Shown piece after piece: positions 33,470 to 45,813 of a DNA stretch of 64,000 nt. The notes beneath the pieces are model-generated. The model made no database searches. It saw only the letters and a program-made list of their open reading frames with translations, and was not told where the DNA came from. Position numbers and translations under genes: made by a program. The stretch spans positions 80,420,810 through 80,484,809 of the forward strand of contig NC_079489.1 in NCBI RefSeq assembly GCF_020520425.1, read 5' to 3'. How positions within the stretch are numbered: the stretch's first letter is position 1; the number at the start of each line of letters is the position of its first letter. This DNA is from Spinacia oleracea. Its lineage: Eukaryota > Streptophyta > Magnoliopsida > Caryophyllales > Amaranthaceae.

Positions 33470-35125
33470 TAGTAACTGTTATATTGATATAGTTAACATA
33501 TTATAATTGCAGTAGTGTAACTAACATAGAAAGAGGAATTATATTTAACGCAGAGTAACTATAACATACAAAGAGAAACTATGTTTAATGTAGAGTAACT
33601 ATCTCATATAGACAGGACTTATAGTAACTGTAGAGTAACTATAAACTATAGAGACTAACTATATAAAATGAAGAGTAACTATCACATATAAAGAAGAACT
33701 ATATACTGTAGAGTAACTATCACATATAAACAAGAGTTATATTAAGTGTGAGTAACTATAATATATAAACAGTAACTATATAAAATAAAGAGTAACTATC
33801 ACATATAATGATAACTATATTTAAAATAAAGTAACTATAATTTATGAATGGTAACTATATTAATTATAGAGTAACTTCACATAACGAAATAATATAAATA
33901 AGAAATAACTACATTTAATTTATAGTAACTATAACATATAAAGAATAACTATATTAACTGTAGAGTAACTATAACAATCAATAGATCCTAAGTAAGTATG
34001 TTAAATATAGAGTAACTATTACATGTAAAGAGTAACTATATGAACTGTAGAGTAACTATAACAATCAATAGATCTTAAGTAACAATGTTAATTATAGAGT
34101 AACTATAACATATAAAAAGTAACTATATAAAATGAAGAGTAACTATCACATATAAAGAAGAACTATATACTGTAGAGTAACTATCACATATAAAAAGGAG
34201 TTATATTAACTGTGAGTAACTATAATATATAAACATTAACTGTATAAAATGAAGAGTAACTATCCCATATAATGATAACTATATTTATAATAAAGTAACT
34301 ATAATTTATGAAAGGTAACTATATTAATTATAGAGTAACTTCACATAACGAAATAATCTATATAAGCAATAAACTACATTTAACTTATAGTAACTATAAC
34401 ATATAAAGAATAACTATATTAACTGTAGAGTAACTATAACAATCAATAGATCCTAAGTAAGTATGTTAAATATAGAGTAACTATTACATGTAAAGAGTAA
34501 CTATATGAACTGTAGAGTAACTATAACAATCAATAGATCTTAAGTAACAATGTTAAATATAGAGTAACTATAACATATAAAAAGTAACTATATAAAATGA
34601 AGAGTAAATATCACATATAAAGAAGAACTATATACTGTAGAGTAACTATCACATATAAAAAGGAGTTATATTAACTGTGAGTAACTATAATATATAAAGA
34701 GTAACTGTATAAAATGAAGAGTAACTGTCCCATATAATGATAACTATATTTATAATAAAGTAACTATAATTTATGAAAGGTAACTATATTAATTATAGAG
34801 TAACTTCACATAACGAAATAATCTATATAAGCAATAAACTACATTTAACTTATAGTAACTATAACATATAAAGAATAACTATATTAACTGTAGAGTAACT
34901 ATAACAATCAATAGATCATAAGTAAATATATTAAATATAGAGTAACTATAACAAATAAAGAGTAACTATATGAACTGTAGAGTAACTATAACAATTAATA
35001 GATCTTAAGTAACTATGTTAATTATATAGTAACTATAACATATAAAGAGTAACTATATAAATATTAAGAGTAACTATATAAATATTAAGAGTAACTATCA
35101 CATTTAATGATAACTATATTTGTAT
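33470..35125. repeat. GTAACTAT repeat array in transposase intron 2, with about 465-bp higher-order unit
   Basis: The intron is almost wholly built of AGTAACTATA-type units every 15-35 bp. A higher-order unit recurs, marked by ATAACGAAATAAT at 33881, 34345 and 34810, giving a period of 464-465 bp. The 3' end of the intron restores a normal TTTGTATTTGTACAG acceptor. Confidence 0.9.
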
Positions 35126-36181
35126 TTGTACAGGTTCAATAATACATTCAATTGATACAAACCACAACATCTTTGAAAATCCAAATAATGAGCAAGAAGA
35201 AAACATTGATAAAGAATTAGATGGCAGTTTAATTGGAGAAGCAAGGAAAGCAACCGATGAGATTTATGATCTATATTGCAAACATGCTGCTATTATTGGT
35301 TTTAGTGTACGAAAAGGGAAGAATAGATATAAAGAAGGAACCACAATTGTTAATGGAAAATACTTCTACTGCTCTGCTGTGGAATAAGAGACCCTCCTAA
35401 AAACAAAGAACTAAAAAATGAAGATGATCAATCAGATGCAAAAAAGAAAGAAAGGAGAAAGAGGGTTATGATAACAAGAACAAAATGTGAAGCTCAAATA
35501 TTTGCAAAGAAGAATGAAAATGGAGATTTTGAAATAGAAAAGCATGTAGTGGTACATAATCACCCATTGACAAGAGAAATAAGTAATTATCTCCACCGAT
35601 CGGAACGACAAATGACAGAACCTAAAAAAGAAGCTATTGAGGCAATGTCAGAATGTGGTCTAAGACCAATGGAGTCTTATAGGTATATGTCAACAGAAAC
35701 TGGCGGAGACGACTGTGTAGGTCATACGATGATTGATCATCTAAACTACTGCTACAAGTTAAAAATGAAGCAAATTGATGGCAAGGATTCACAAACACTA
35801 GTGAACAAACTGTATGACATACAATCAATAGATCCCGAGTTCTTTTTCAGAGTAAGACTCAATGCTGAAGGAAAAGTTGAGTGCCTATTTTGGAGGGATT
35901 CTATGATGAGAGAAGATTACAAAATATATGGAGATGTTCTAGTTTTTGATACTACATTCAGAACCAATAAGTACAATCTCATATGTGCTCCATTTGTTGG
36001 TATCAATAACCATTGCAAAAACACAATGTTTGCTTGTGCTTTCATTGGGGATGAAACCACAGAATCTTTCGTTTGGGTGTTTGAAACTTTTCTGAAGGCT
36101 ATGGGAGGAAAGCACCCTATATCAATTTTCACTGATCAAGATGCAGCTATTGCTGCTGGAATAGAACAGGTACCTCTTCAT

Positions 36182-36560
36182 ATATTATAGTTACTATTTT
36201 GACAATATAGTAACTCTTTATAAAATATAGTTACTATTTTAACAATATAGTAACTCTTTATAAAATATAGTTACTATTTTGACAATATAGTATCTCTTTA
36301 TAAAATATAGTTACTATTTTGACAATATAGTAACTCTTAATTCAATATAGTTACTATTCTGAAATTATAGTAACACTTTATAAAGTATAGTTACTATTTT
36401 GACAATATAGTAAGTATTTATAAAATATAGTTACTATTTTGAAAATATAGAAACTCTTATTAAAATATAGTTAATATTTTGACAATATAGGAATTCTTTT
36501 ATAAAGTATAGTAACTCTTTATAAAATATAGTTACTATTTTGTGGAACTATATATATTCA
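36182..36560. repeat. ATAGTTAC/GTAACT array in transposase intron 3
   Basis: About eight copies of a roughly 40-bp unit, ATAGTTACTATTTTGACAAT followed by ATAGTAACTCTTTATAAAAT. Each unit carries the motif in both orientations, so it can fold as a hairpin. The array lies wholly between donor (36170) and acceptor (36574). Confidence 0.9.
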
Positions 36561-38019
36561 TTATTGTTTTTCAGGTTTTTCCTTCTTCAAGACACAGGTT
36601 ATGCTTGTGGCACTTGAGTAAAAATGCAAACAGTAGGTTTGGTTTATTGAAGTCTGATAAAAACTTCAAAAACGCATTCTACAAGTGTTTAAGTGGGTGT
36701 ATAACACCAAATGATTTTGAAGAAACTTGGAAATCTATGATCAACACTTTTAAGCTGGAAAAATATGACTGGTTCAACAGATTGTATGGTCTTAAAGAAA
36801 AATGGTGTACAGCTTTAAGTAAAGATTTTTTTTCTGCCGGTATACTTTCTTCACAAAGAAGTGAAAGTACAAACCATGCTGTTGGTTTTAAAGCAAATAA
36901 AAGTACAACATTAACAGAGTTCTATAGTATTTTTCAAGCTACAATAAATCGATGGAGAAAAACCGAAGAAAAAGACGACTTTGACTGTACAAGGGGAATA
37001 CCAACTTCAGAGCTAAGTATGAGTGCTATATTAAAACAGGCAGCAAATGTATACACGATAACACTTTTCCGTGATTTTGAAGAAGAGTTCAAGCTTTCTG
37101 TGGCAAGTAGTACAATGTTCAAGGGAAGTGTAGGAAGAACAGTGTTTTTTGAAGTGTGGATAGAAGGAATAACAGGTAAAAAAACTATAAATCTTTATTT
37201 AATATTTAGAGTAGATGTTCTTTTGAATAATATTACATTATATGTAAATAATCTAACAGGATCAAGCCAAGAAGTTCAATACAAAATGGAAGATTCAACC
37301 GTCACTTGCACATGCAAAAACTTTGAAGAATCTGGATGGTTGTGCTTCCATTGTTTAAGAATATTGCATTTACATTCAATCAATACAATTCCAGATCGTT
37401 ACATAACAACAAGATAGACTAGATATGCAAAGAAACAGATATGGGAAAGGGTTGATACAATAAAAAGGGAGAAAGGTGAAATCAACAATTTTACTGGTTG
37501 GAGATTACATATGATCAGAAGGTAATTTTTTCAATATACATTAGTTCATTTTCATATAGTTACAATTACAGTTGATATTTTACTTAACACTTAAACTCTA
37601 TACCACAGATACTATAACTTAATTTTGAAAGGGCATAAGATAGCAAAGGCCAGAAAATTTATCGAGGAGAAGTTTAAAATGGATAATAAAGCAGTTGATG
37701 AAATCATAAAAAAGGAAGAAGAAAGGAAGGCAAAAGAAGAAGCTGCAAAGATAGCAGAACAAGAAAAGGCAAAAGCTGAAGCACAACGAGAAACACAAGA
37801 CGGGGAATCAACTAATTCTGAAATAACAATTGTGCTTGATCCTGATCGTGCTAATACTAAAGGAAAGAGTAAGAAGAGAATAAAGGGTCAATATGACAAT
37901 TACAAGCAGCCATCAAAGAAAGGAAAAAAGAAACACAAAGAATTTGGATCCAAGACACCCAATATTCAATTATTTACACCTAAAGAACAACTATTTTAGT
38001 GATGTTCTTGTTTTATTAT

Positions 38020-38900
38020 CATATACAGTTACTTCAACATTTTTAAACAAATTTATTGAGTGTTTATACTATAGTTCTCCTTTACAATACATAGTTACTA
38101 TACATTCAGTATAGTAACTCTTTATAAACACACAATTTTTATTTATAGTAACTCGTTATAAAATAGTTACTATTTTGACAATATAATATCTCTTAATACA
38201 ATATAGTTACTATTCTGAAAATATAGTAACTCTTTATAAAATATAGTTACTATTTTGACAATATAGTAACTCTTAATAAAATATAGTTACTATTCTGATA
38301 ATATAGTAACTCTTTATAAAATATACTTACTTTTTTTACAATATAGTAACTTTTTATAAAATATAGTTACTATTTAAAAAATATAGTAACTTTTAGAACA
38401 ATATAGTTACTATTCTAAAAAAATATAGTAACGTTTTTTATGCAATCAAAATGACTTATAGTAACTATATGTTACTCAAAAATAAAATACCATAAAAAAG
38501 AGAGTAATTGTATCTTATTAAAGATAACTATATCTGTAAGATAGTAACTATTTGAATTTATACACAAAATTATTCACTTTTTATATATACCAACTCTTCA
38601 CATTTAGTGGTCACCCTTCTTTACATATAGTAACTCTATATAAAATATAGTTACTATTTTGATAATATAGTAACTTTCGTTATGCAATCATATGACTTAC
38701 AAATTTATAAGAGTAACTATATTTGAAGAAAGGTAACTATTTCATTCAAATAGAAACTATATTTAAAATAAGTAAATTGAACAATCTGACACAAATACTG
38801 CAAAAGTTATAATTACTCTCATATATCAAACAATTAAAAATCATTGAGAGTAACTATATCAAACTTAGAATTAATTGTACATTCTAAGTAGTAATTCGAC
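38020..38900. repeat. Same repeat in the gap between the convergent genes
   Basis: Both orientations of the motif (ATAGTTACTAT and ATAGTAACT) fill the interval between the transposase stop (37999) and the protease stop (38946), thinning towards the right. The 3' untranslated and polyadenylation regions of both genes would lie in it. Confidence 0.85.
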
Positions 38901-39654
38901 TACATACAAACACAAAAAATTAAATTGTTTTTTCAGCAATAATTATTAACCACGTGAAGCACCTCGTCCACGTGCCTTCCCGCGTATGCCTCCTCGGGTG
39001 CGTCTCCCGCCTTTGCCACGTCCTTTCCCTTCAACATTGACATCTGTCTCAGCTTCATCTTCTGTTTCAACATGTTTGGATTTCCTTGCTGAACTATTTC
39101 TTGCAACAATTTCAATTTTTGAAGCATCATTCATGTATTTCTGCGTCAACTCTTCCCTTTGTTTAATTAGGGCATCCAAAACATCTCGTTTCCTGTATTT
39201 CCTGAATGCAACCATTCGTTTCAGATATTCATCTCTGTAACAATTCAAATCTGACAACACAATGGTGCCACAAATACAAGCCCTGAGAAACTTCCTGAAA
39301 TCTTCCTGCAAATATTTGAACAGTAACTATTAGAATAAAAACAGTAACTATGATAACAAAACAATAACTATAAAGAATGAAAAGAAAAATATGAATAACA
39401 TTAATTATTTTTAACACAAAAACTTACATCTGCCAAGGGATCAAGGTCAAAAATCCCAACACCATCTTGTACCGTTTCAACACCATGAAAAACCATCATA
39501 AACATCATCAAATAGACACAACAGTCTTTGTCATAAGCACCTCGCTTCCAATTACCACCGACCGGGATAAATTTGAAGCTTTTAATATCTTCATGATGAA
39601 TGTTATCCATATTTTTCAGTAGTTTTTCCAATGAAGAACACTGTACAAAACATA

Positions 39655-42600
39655 TAGTAGGTATTATCAACATATAGTAACCTTTGAAATCATATAGTAA
39701 CTATTACCAACATATAGTAAGAATTAAAATCATATAGTAACTATTAAAATCATATAGTAACTATTACCAGTTGGTTAAAAATCATATAGTAACTATTAAA
39801 ATCATATAGTAACCATTAAAATCATATAGTAACTATTAAAATCATATAGTAACTATTAGAATCATATAGGAACCATTAAAATCATATAGTAACCATTACC
39901 AACATATAGTAACCTTTGGAATCATATAGTAACTATTTTATAACGATAGTAACTATTTTAAAAACATAGTTACTGTTTTAAACAAATAGTAACCTTGTCA
40001 AAAATATAGTTCCTCTAAAAAAGAAAGACTAATATAAAGGTAACTATAACATTTATAGAGTAACTACAACAACAAAAAAGGTAACTATAAAAAAAACTTA
40101 CCAAGACAGAATAAGCTTTCTTCCTTTGTTCCATCTCTTTTGGTTCCAGAAGCATATTATCAAAGAAATAGACACTTTTGTCTTTCATACTAATGACAAA
40201 CAGGTAATAATGCTTCGGGTCTTCAATCAGAACAGGAGCATAAATCTATATAAAAAAGAAAAACAACAGATTACAACTACAAGAAAGGAGACAAAAAAAA
40301 AAGATAATATGGTTATATAAAGAAAATATAAATCATACCATATTACAATCTTTCAACGATTGAACTCCATTTACATCTTTCACACCATAATTAAGACAAA
40401 CACACAATTCAGACAAGATTTTTTCATTGCCTGGTTTCTCAATCAAATCAGCAACATATTTCTGCAAATCAATATTAAAAGAAAAATTAAACAAAGGCCA
40501 AAAAAATTTAAAATAATTAACATTTTATATTATTAAAAATATAACTTACACAATATGTGCCACCTAAAAACAGCTTCTGAGGAGAACCAGCAGGATTCCT
40601 TTCATTTTCATTCAATAAAAAAGCCCAAGCTTCAATATGAATCAAAAGAATATCAAATGTGGAAGGAAGGGTCCACATGTCATCTCTTCCTACCGCAATA
40701 AAATGATTGTATTGTATAACTTTATCACTGAAAAACATAAAAAAGAAACAATAAATATGTCAGAAGAATTATAAAGGTTACTATAATAAATAAAAGGTAA
40801 CAATAGAATATAAAAGGTAAATATAGTAAACAAAAGGATACTATAGTATACAAATAGTAACTATATTATATGAAAGGTTACTATAAAGTTAGGGCAACAA
40901 CTTCACTTTTAAGAAAGGTAACTATATTATATGAAAGGTAACTATATTATATGAAGGGTTACTATAAATAATGAAAAGTAACTATATTATATGAAAGGTA
41001 ACTACATTATATGAAAGGTAACTATAATATATGAAAGGTAACTATAATATATGAATGGTAACTATATTATTTGAAAGGTAACTATAAATTATTAAATGAG
41101 AAAACTTCTACTTACTCAGTCAAAATACCCTCTCCATCATTCAGAGCAGCAAAGTCCACAGCTTCTTGAACAAATGCTGGAAGATGCCTCATTAAATCTT
41201 CAAATGCTATCATAAACGGAGACATAAACATCACATTTTCCTCTATGCCATAGACACTGACATTCACTCTTGATACAACATGGTTGTTAATGATGCATTT
41301 TTGAAATGCAGCCCACACGCGCTCATATTCTTCTATTTCTTCATCATCATCCTCCGTAATTTCTTTATCTTTGCTTTTCAAAGAATCAAGAACTGCATTT
41401 ATTTGAGTGTCAGGATCAACTTCTCGAATAATTGCTTCGGTAGATGTTGTTGCATCAACAACAGCAGCTGTAACAACTGCAGGCTCAGTTGGAACAACGG
41501 CAGAAGGTTGAGGGACAGCAGTAACAACTGGATTGTTACTTGAACCAAAAATGTCATCCCAACCATTTGGTAGATTCTTCACCAACTGATGAATCTCCAC
41601 CAACTCATCAACCATCTTTTGATAAGTGGAATTTTCCAAAATATCATCGCCATGGTTCTGCGAAGGCATTGAAGCCTTTAATTTGAACAGCTCTTCAGCA
41701 TGGATGGCTGAAACTACATCCAGATCTCTCTTCATCAACAACCACTGACCATGAAAATCCTAATAACAAAATACATAAATTTAAATATGGAACATAATAT
41801 GAAAATTTAACTAAAAATACAAAAAATATTATAAGAAAATGTATCTATAGTATATAAAGATAACTGTATAAAAGTTAACTATAGTATATGAAAAGTAACT
41901 ATAGAATATAAAAGATAACTATAGAAAATAAAAGATAACTATAGTAAATAAAAGGTAACTATAGTATATAAAAGATATCTATAGTATACACAAGATAACT
42001 ATAGTACATAAAACATATAGTAACTATTTATACCATATAGTAACTGTTTAAAACATATAGTTACTATTTATTAAAACAAAGTAATGGTAACATAGTGTAT
42101 GAAAGATAACTATAGAATATAAAAGATAACTATAGAATATAAAAGATAACTATATATACCTACATTTACTAAACCAAAGATAATGATAACAATAGTGTAT
42201 AAAAGATAACTATACTATATATTGACAAATATATCAATAATAAAATAAACTTACATCAGTGGCTTTAGAGAAAATTTCTTCATCTGTAGGATGAGAATTA
42301 GGGATTTCAAACTGAAGAATCCTAGGACGCCGACTTGGAATTCGACGCCCAACATAGGTCTGTTCAGCTCTTCCCCCACTGCTGCCTGCTTCATTTTCTT
42401 TCGAAATAGATTTGATTTGGGCCAAATCTATTTGACCATCAACAAAAACAAACTTTTTGGAATTGGATACTTCTCCTTCTCCAATATACCAGAACCATAT
42501 AATGCACTCATATTGGCATTTTCAGCATGAATCCGATCGGTTACCATCTTCGATGTCCAATGCTGAATAAGAGGTAATTGATCAGGAATACCACTGGAAT

Positions 42601-45025
42601 TCCTAAACTTAATCCTCTGAAAATACACAAGTTGCAAAAACACAACACAGCCTCCAAATGTCTTTTGATCTTTGCCTTTCAATAAACAATTTTTAAATTT
42701 CACTGTTTCCTCACATAATACGTCAAGAACGTATTTACACCAATTGTATTTGGAAATCATTTTAGGATCTTCCAAAGCCTTAGCCAATCTCAAATCTACA
42801 GTCCTATTGGCTGTTGGAGTAAAAAATATAGAGAAAGCAACAAAAACAAATAATTGTTTAAACAGATCACCACCATCTGTCAACAATTTAATCTTGTCCT
42901 CAAGCAACCTTATAGGAATTTGAGCATTGACCTCTTCAAAACCGAACTCTTTTCTCCACTTGATCTTCAAATCAAAATCAGGATTAGTGGAATTGCGCCC
43001 ACATTTAACCCCTTCAACCTCCAACTCAGAAAGGGGGAGCATAAACAAATCGTACACATCATAATCAGTGATTTCAAATTGCTTGGAATCACTGATTGTA
43101 AACAGAGAACTCACACCATCAAAGCACTTGATGCACCAGTACATCATCTGAGTATTTTTTCGACTTAATTGAAGGCCTAACAATCCTCCAAACCCTATCT
43201 CTTGAACAGCTGCCTTTTGATCAGGAGAGAAGTCTTTAATTAATTTACACAATGATCCTCCTGAACATTGTGTATCAAAATTAAACCTGAAAAAAATGAA
43301 TAATGAAAGTAAGTCAGCTTTATATATCATATAGTAACTACTTAGAACACATAGTAACTGTTTAAAACATGTAGTAACTATTAGAAACATATAGTTACTA
43401 TTTAGAAAATATAGTAACTGTTTAAAACATATAGTAACCTTTCAAATAATATAGTAACTATACTACACATAGTACACATAGAACCTAGTTATAACATATA
43501 GTAATTATTTAGAAGATATAGTAACTGTTTAAAACATAAAGTAACTATTTAGAACATATAGTAACCTTTGATATAGTCAATATTGTAAACATAGTACACA
43601 TAGAACCTATTTAGAACATATAGTAACTGTTTAAAACATATAGTAACCTTTGGAGTCATATAGTAACTATTGTAAACATAATACACATAGAACCTATTTA
43701 GAACATATTTCAAAACATATAGTAACTATTTAAAACATATAGTAACCTTTGGAATCATATAGTAACTATTTAAAACATGTAGTAACCTTTGGAATCATAT
43801 AGTAACTGTTTACAACATATAGTAACCTTTGGAATCATATAGTAACTGTTTACAACATATAGTAACTATTTTAAAAAATATAGTAACTATTTAGAACATA
43901 GTAACTATTTTGAACATATAGTAACTATTTAGAACAATTAACTAAATTAAACTAACACTTACACGATAGGCAGGCCATCAGCGCCAACTTCTTTCAAAAC
44001 TTGTGAATGAAGTTGATGAGATTCAGGCTGTGGAACGTCAACTAGAGAAGAATTTTGTAAAACTAGTTGATTAGGTTGTTCTTCTTCAATTGCTTCTTTT
44101 TCAGATACAAGCGCAATTGCTTTTGATTTCGGACTGCCAGCCTTTTTGTTCTTCTTTATAGACACAGATTCCTTAGCAATTGAAACAAAACAATTATAAA
44201 ACAAAATATTACTATATAGTAACCATTACAATCACATAGTAACCAATAAAATCATATAGTAACCTTTCAAATAATATAATAAATACATAAACATAGAGTA
44301 TCCATTTAAATCAGATAGTAACTATTTATTCGACATAGTAACTGTTTAATTTTATAATAACATTTAAGAAAGATAGTAACTATTTATAACACATAGTTAC
44401 TGTTTTAAAGTTATATTTACTTTCTAAAAACGATAGTAACTATTTATAACACATAGTTCCTATTTTAAAGTTTATTTACTTTCTAAAAACACAGTAACTA
44501 TTTATAACACATATTTACTGTTTTAAAGTTATATTTACTTTCTAAAAAAGATAGTAACTAATTATAACACATAGTTACTATTTTAAAGTTAATTTACTTT
44601 CTAAAAAGACAGTAACTATTTTAAAAACATAGTTACTGTTTTAGAAATATAGTAACCTTTTAAAAATATAATTACCCTAAAAAACTACGAACAAACCAGT
44701 CACTAATAAAAACACTTAAAAACTTCGTAACATAAAATAAAAAGTAACTATATCTTTGAAACAGTAACTTCAAACAAAAACCACAAACATTTCAATAATT
44801 CAAAATCAAACAAAAAATAAGTTCGAATTACTAGAAATTTCTTCAGAAACAGCAAATAAAAGGTAACTATATCTTTGAAACAGTAACTGCATGAAACACT
44901 AAACCTAATTTCAGCAAAAACCACAAACATTTCAATAATTCAAAATCAAACAAAAAATAAGTTCGAATTAACAGGAATTTCTTCAGAAACAACAAATAAA
45001 AGGTAACTATATCTTTGAAACAGTA
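39655..45025. repeat. Same repeat in introns of the Ulp1-like gene
   Basis: Separate arrays occupy the introns at about 39655-40090, 40760-41100, 41830-42240, 43325-43945 and 44205-45025. Units are of the ATATAGTAACTATTT, AAAGGTAACTATA and AAAGATAACTATAG types. Exons between them are free of the motif. Array orientation and spacer text differ between introns. Confidence 0.85.
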
Positions 45026-45120
45026 ACTGCATGAAACACTAAACCTAATTTCAGCAAAAACCACAAACATTTCAATAATTCAAAATCAAACAAAAAATAA
45101 GTTCGAATTACCAGGAATTT
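44745..45120. repeat. About 140-bp triplication covering the exon 1 splice donor
   Basis: The block from CAAAAACCACAAACATTTC to GAATTTCTTCAGAAAC recurs at 44775, 44914 and 45054, a period of 139-140 bp. Each copy includes the end of exon 1 and its GT donor, so the gene has up to three donor copies. Confidence 0.8.
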
Positions 45121-45479
45121 CTTCAGAAACAGCATTTGGCCTTCTTCCTCGCCTTCGAGGAGCTTCAACAGCCATTTCAGCGACGGAATTGTCGAATTCA
45201 AGTTTCTTCGCTGCCGGTTTCTTCGCTGCCGGATTCTTCGGTGCCGCTTTCTTCACCATTTTTTAGAAAAAAGAAGATCGGAAGAGTAATTTGATGCAAA
45301 TGGATGAAAATAATCACTAAAATTAAATTTGAAATGGAGAGAGAAATTCAGAGAGAAGTTCGAAAGCAGTTTAGAGAGAGAAGTTGAGTGAGAAGTTCAA
45401 AAGCCGGGAAAAAGGAAATTAAAAAAAAACATATATATAATTAGGAAAGCACGTGACAGTTACACGCAACTTCTCGCAC

Positions 45480-45544
45480 GCAACAACGCAAAGACTATAA
45501 TACCCTGGTCCATAGCATGGACCAGGTTTACTATAGTGTAAATA
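45480..45544. repeat. Right terminus of the MULE
   Basis: TACCCTGGTCCATAGCATGG and ACCAGGTTTACTATAG. In inverted orientation they match the left block CATGGACCAGGGTAATTA and its neighbour CCCGGTCCA. Confidence 0.65.
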
Positions 45545-45553
45545 CTAAAGGTT

Positions 45554-45743
45554 ATAACATCGCGCAAATCAATATACAAGAAAACACACGTGCAAGGCAC
45601 GCGCATTCTCGACGCGGAAAGGAGCCGAAGAAATGCTCGACGCCCAAAAGCGACTAGAAAGCGCGGAAATTTAATTTTCCCCCAACGCTAAAGCCCAAGC
45701 GTCGAGCTCCTTGCGTCCAAAAATCACGCCTTTTGTAGTAGTG
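45554..45743. mobile_element. CACTA right arm and terminus
   Basis: 190 bp after the MULE. It has four subterminal TCGACGC-type repeats and the terminal TTTTGTAGTAGTG. Confidence 0.85.
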
Positions 45744-45813
45744 TTTTGTGCAGGCTAGTATAGGATAGCCCCCAGTTTAGAATCTTGACATTTCGTACTC
45801 TACTTGATTTAGT

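Larger units (their letters stand above)
33191..37999 (+). pseudogene. FAR1-domain MULE transposase gene, broken
   Basis: DNA transposase of the MULE/FAR1 group. Exons fit at 33191-33263, 33345-33440, 35134-36169, 36575-37175, 37260-37521 and 37609-37999. All have GT/AG borders and keep frame across each join. An N-terminal acidic segment is followed by a FAR1 DNA-binding domain (35260-35580). The DDE core has DTTF (35948) and FTDQDAAI (36134). A joined VFPSSRHRLCLWHL block begins at 36575, and SQRSESTNH lies at 36851. A SWIM zinc finger CTCKNF...CFHC is at 37306-37352. A Lys/Glu-rich tail follows, probably coiled-coil and nuclear. Two lesions kill it: a one-base loss in the FAR1 domain making TAA at 35385-35387, and TAG at 37415-37417 in place of the family's Trp after ITTR. 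Downstream sequence remains good protein, so decay is recent. Confidence 0.88.
38946..45259 (-). pseudogene. Ulp1-like (C48) cysteine protease gene, probably broken
   Basis: The family cleaves SUMO or related modifiers. Exons (minus) fit at 45259-45112, 44171-43963, 43286-42255, 41759-41116, 40727-40550, 40461-40339, 40245-40102, 39640-39428 and 39306-38946. The N terminus is Lys/Ala/Pro-rich. The long exon at 43 kb carries the IGFGGLLGLQLS, ITDYDVYDLF block found before Ulp1 domains in plant transposon genes. Catalytic residues are visible: His in KHYYLFVIS and Asp in VYFFDNM (exon 40245-40102), and Cys in YDKDCCVYLMMF (exon 39640-39428; the usual DCG is DCC). The tail is Gly/Arg-rich (GKGRGKGGRRTRGG). 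A one-base shift near 42480 and an unresolved frame at the first intron suggest a pseudogene. Confidence 0.8.
32942..45544. mobile_element. MULE carrying transposase and Ulp1-like protease genes
   Basis: A 12.6-kb Mutator-like element inside the CACTA. Terminal similarity is short: ACC(C/T)GGTCCA followed by ATGGACCAGGGTA, then a shared CACGTG. The first 17 bp of each end match poorly. The left end has a 34-bp tandem duplication (CCGCTTGCATGG...GGTTA, twice at 32947-33014) that the right end lacks. It contains a plus-strand FAR1/MULE transposase and a convergent minus-strand C48 protease. That gene pair resembles the Ulp1-bearing MULEs known from plants (KAONASHI type). Both genes are now broken. 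Confidence 0.8.
28296..45743. mobile_element. CACTA (En/Spm-type) transposon, split by a nested MULE
   Basis: Begins CACTACTACAAAA at 28296 and ends TTTTGTAGTAGTG at 45743, a 13-bp perfect terminal inverted repeat. It is flanked by TTT on each side (28293-28295 and 45744-45746), the 3-bp target duplication expected for CACTA. Near both ends are repeats of CTCGACGCTT/AAGCGTCGAG, typical subterminal transposase-binding repeats. Without the inner MULE it is about 4.8 kb and shows no CACTA transposase, so it was non-autonomous. It sits in the leader of the PMD gene. Confidence 0.92.

Noticed and set aside
33470-45025. Reading the GTAACTAT arrays as a plain genomic satellite
   Set aside because: They stop at the MULE borders and at exon borders, and change spacer text from intron to intron, so a free-standing satellite does not fit.
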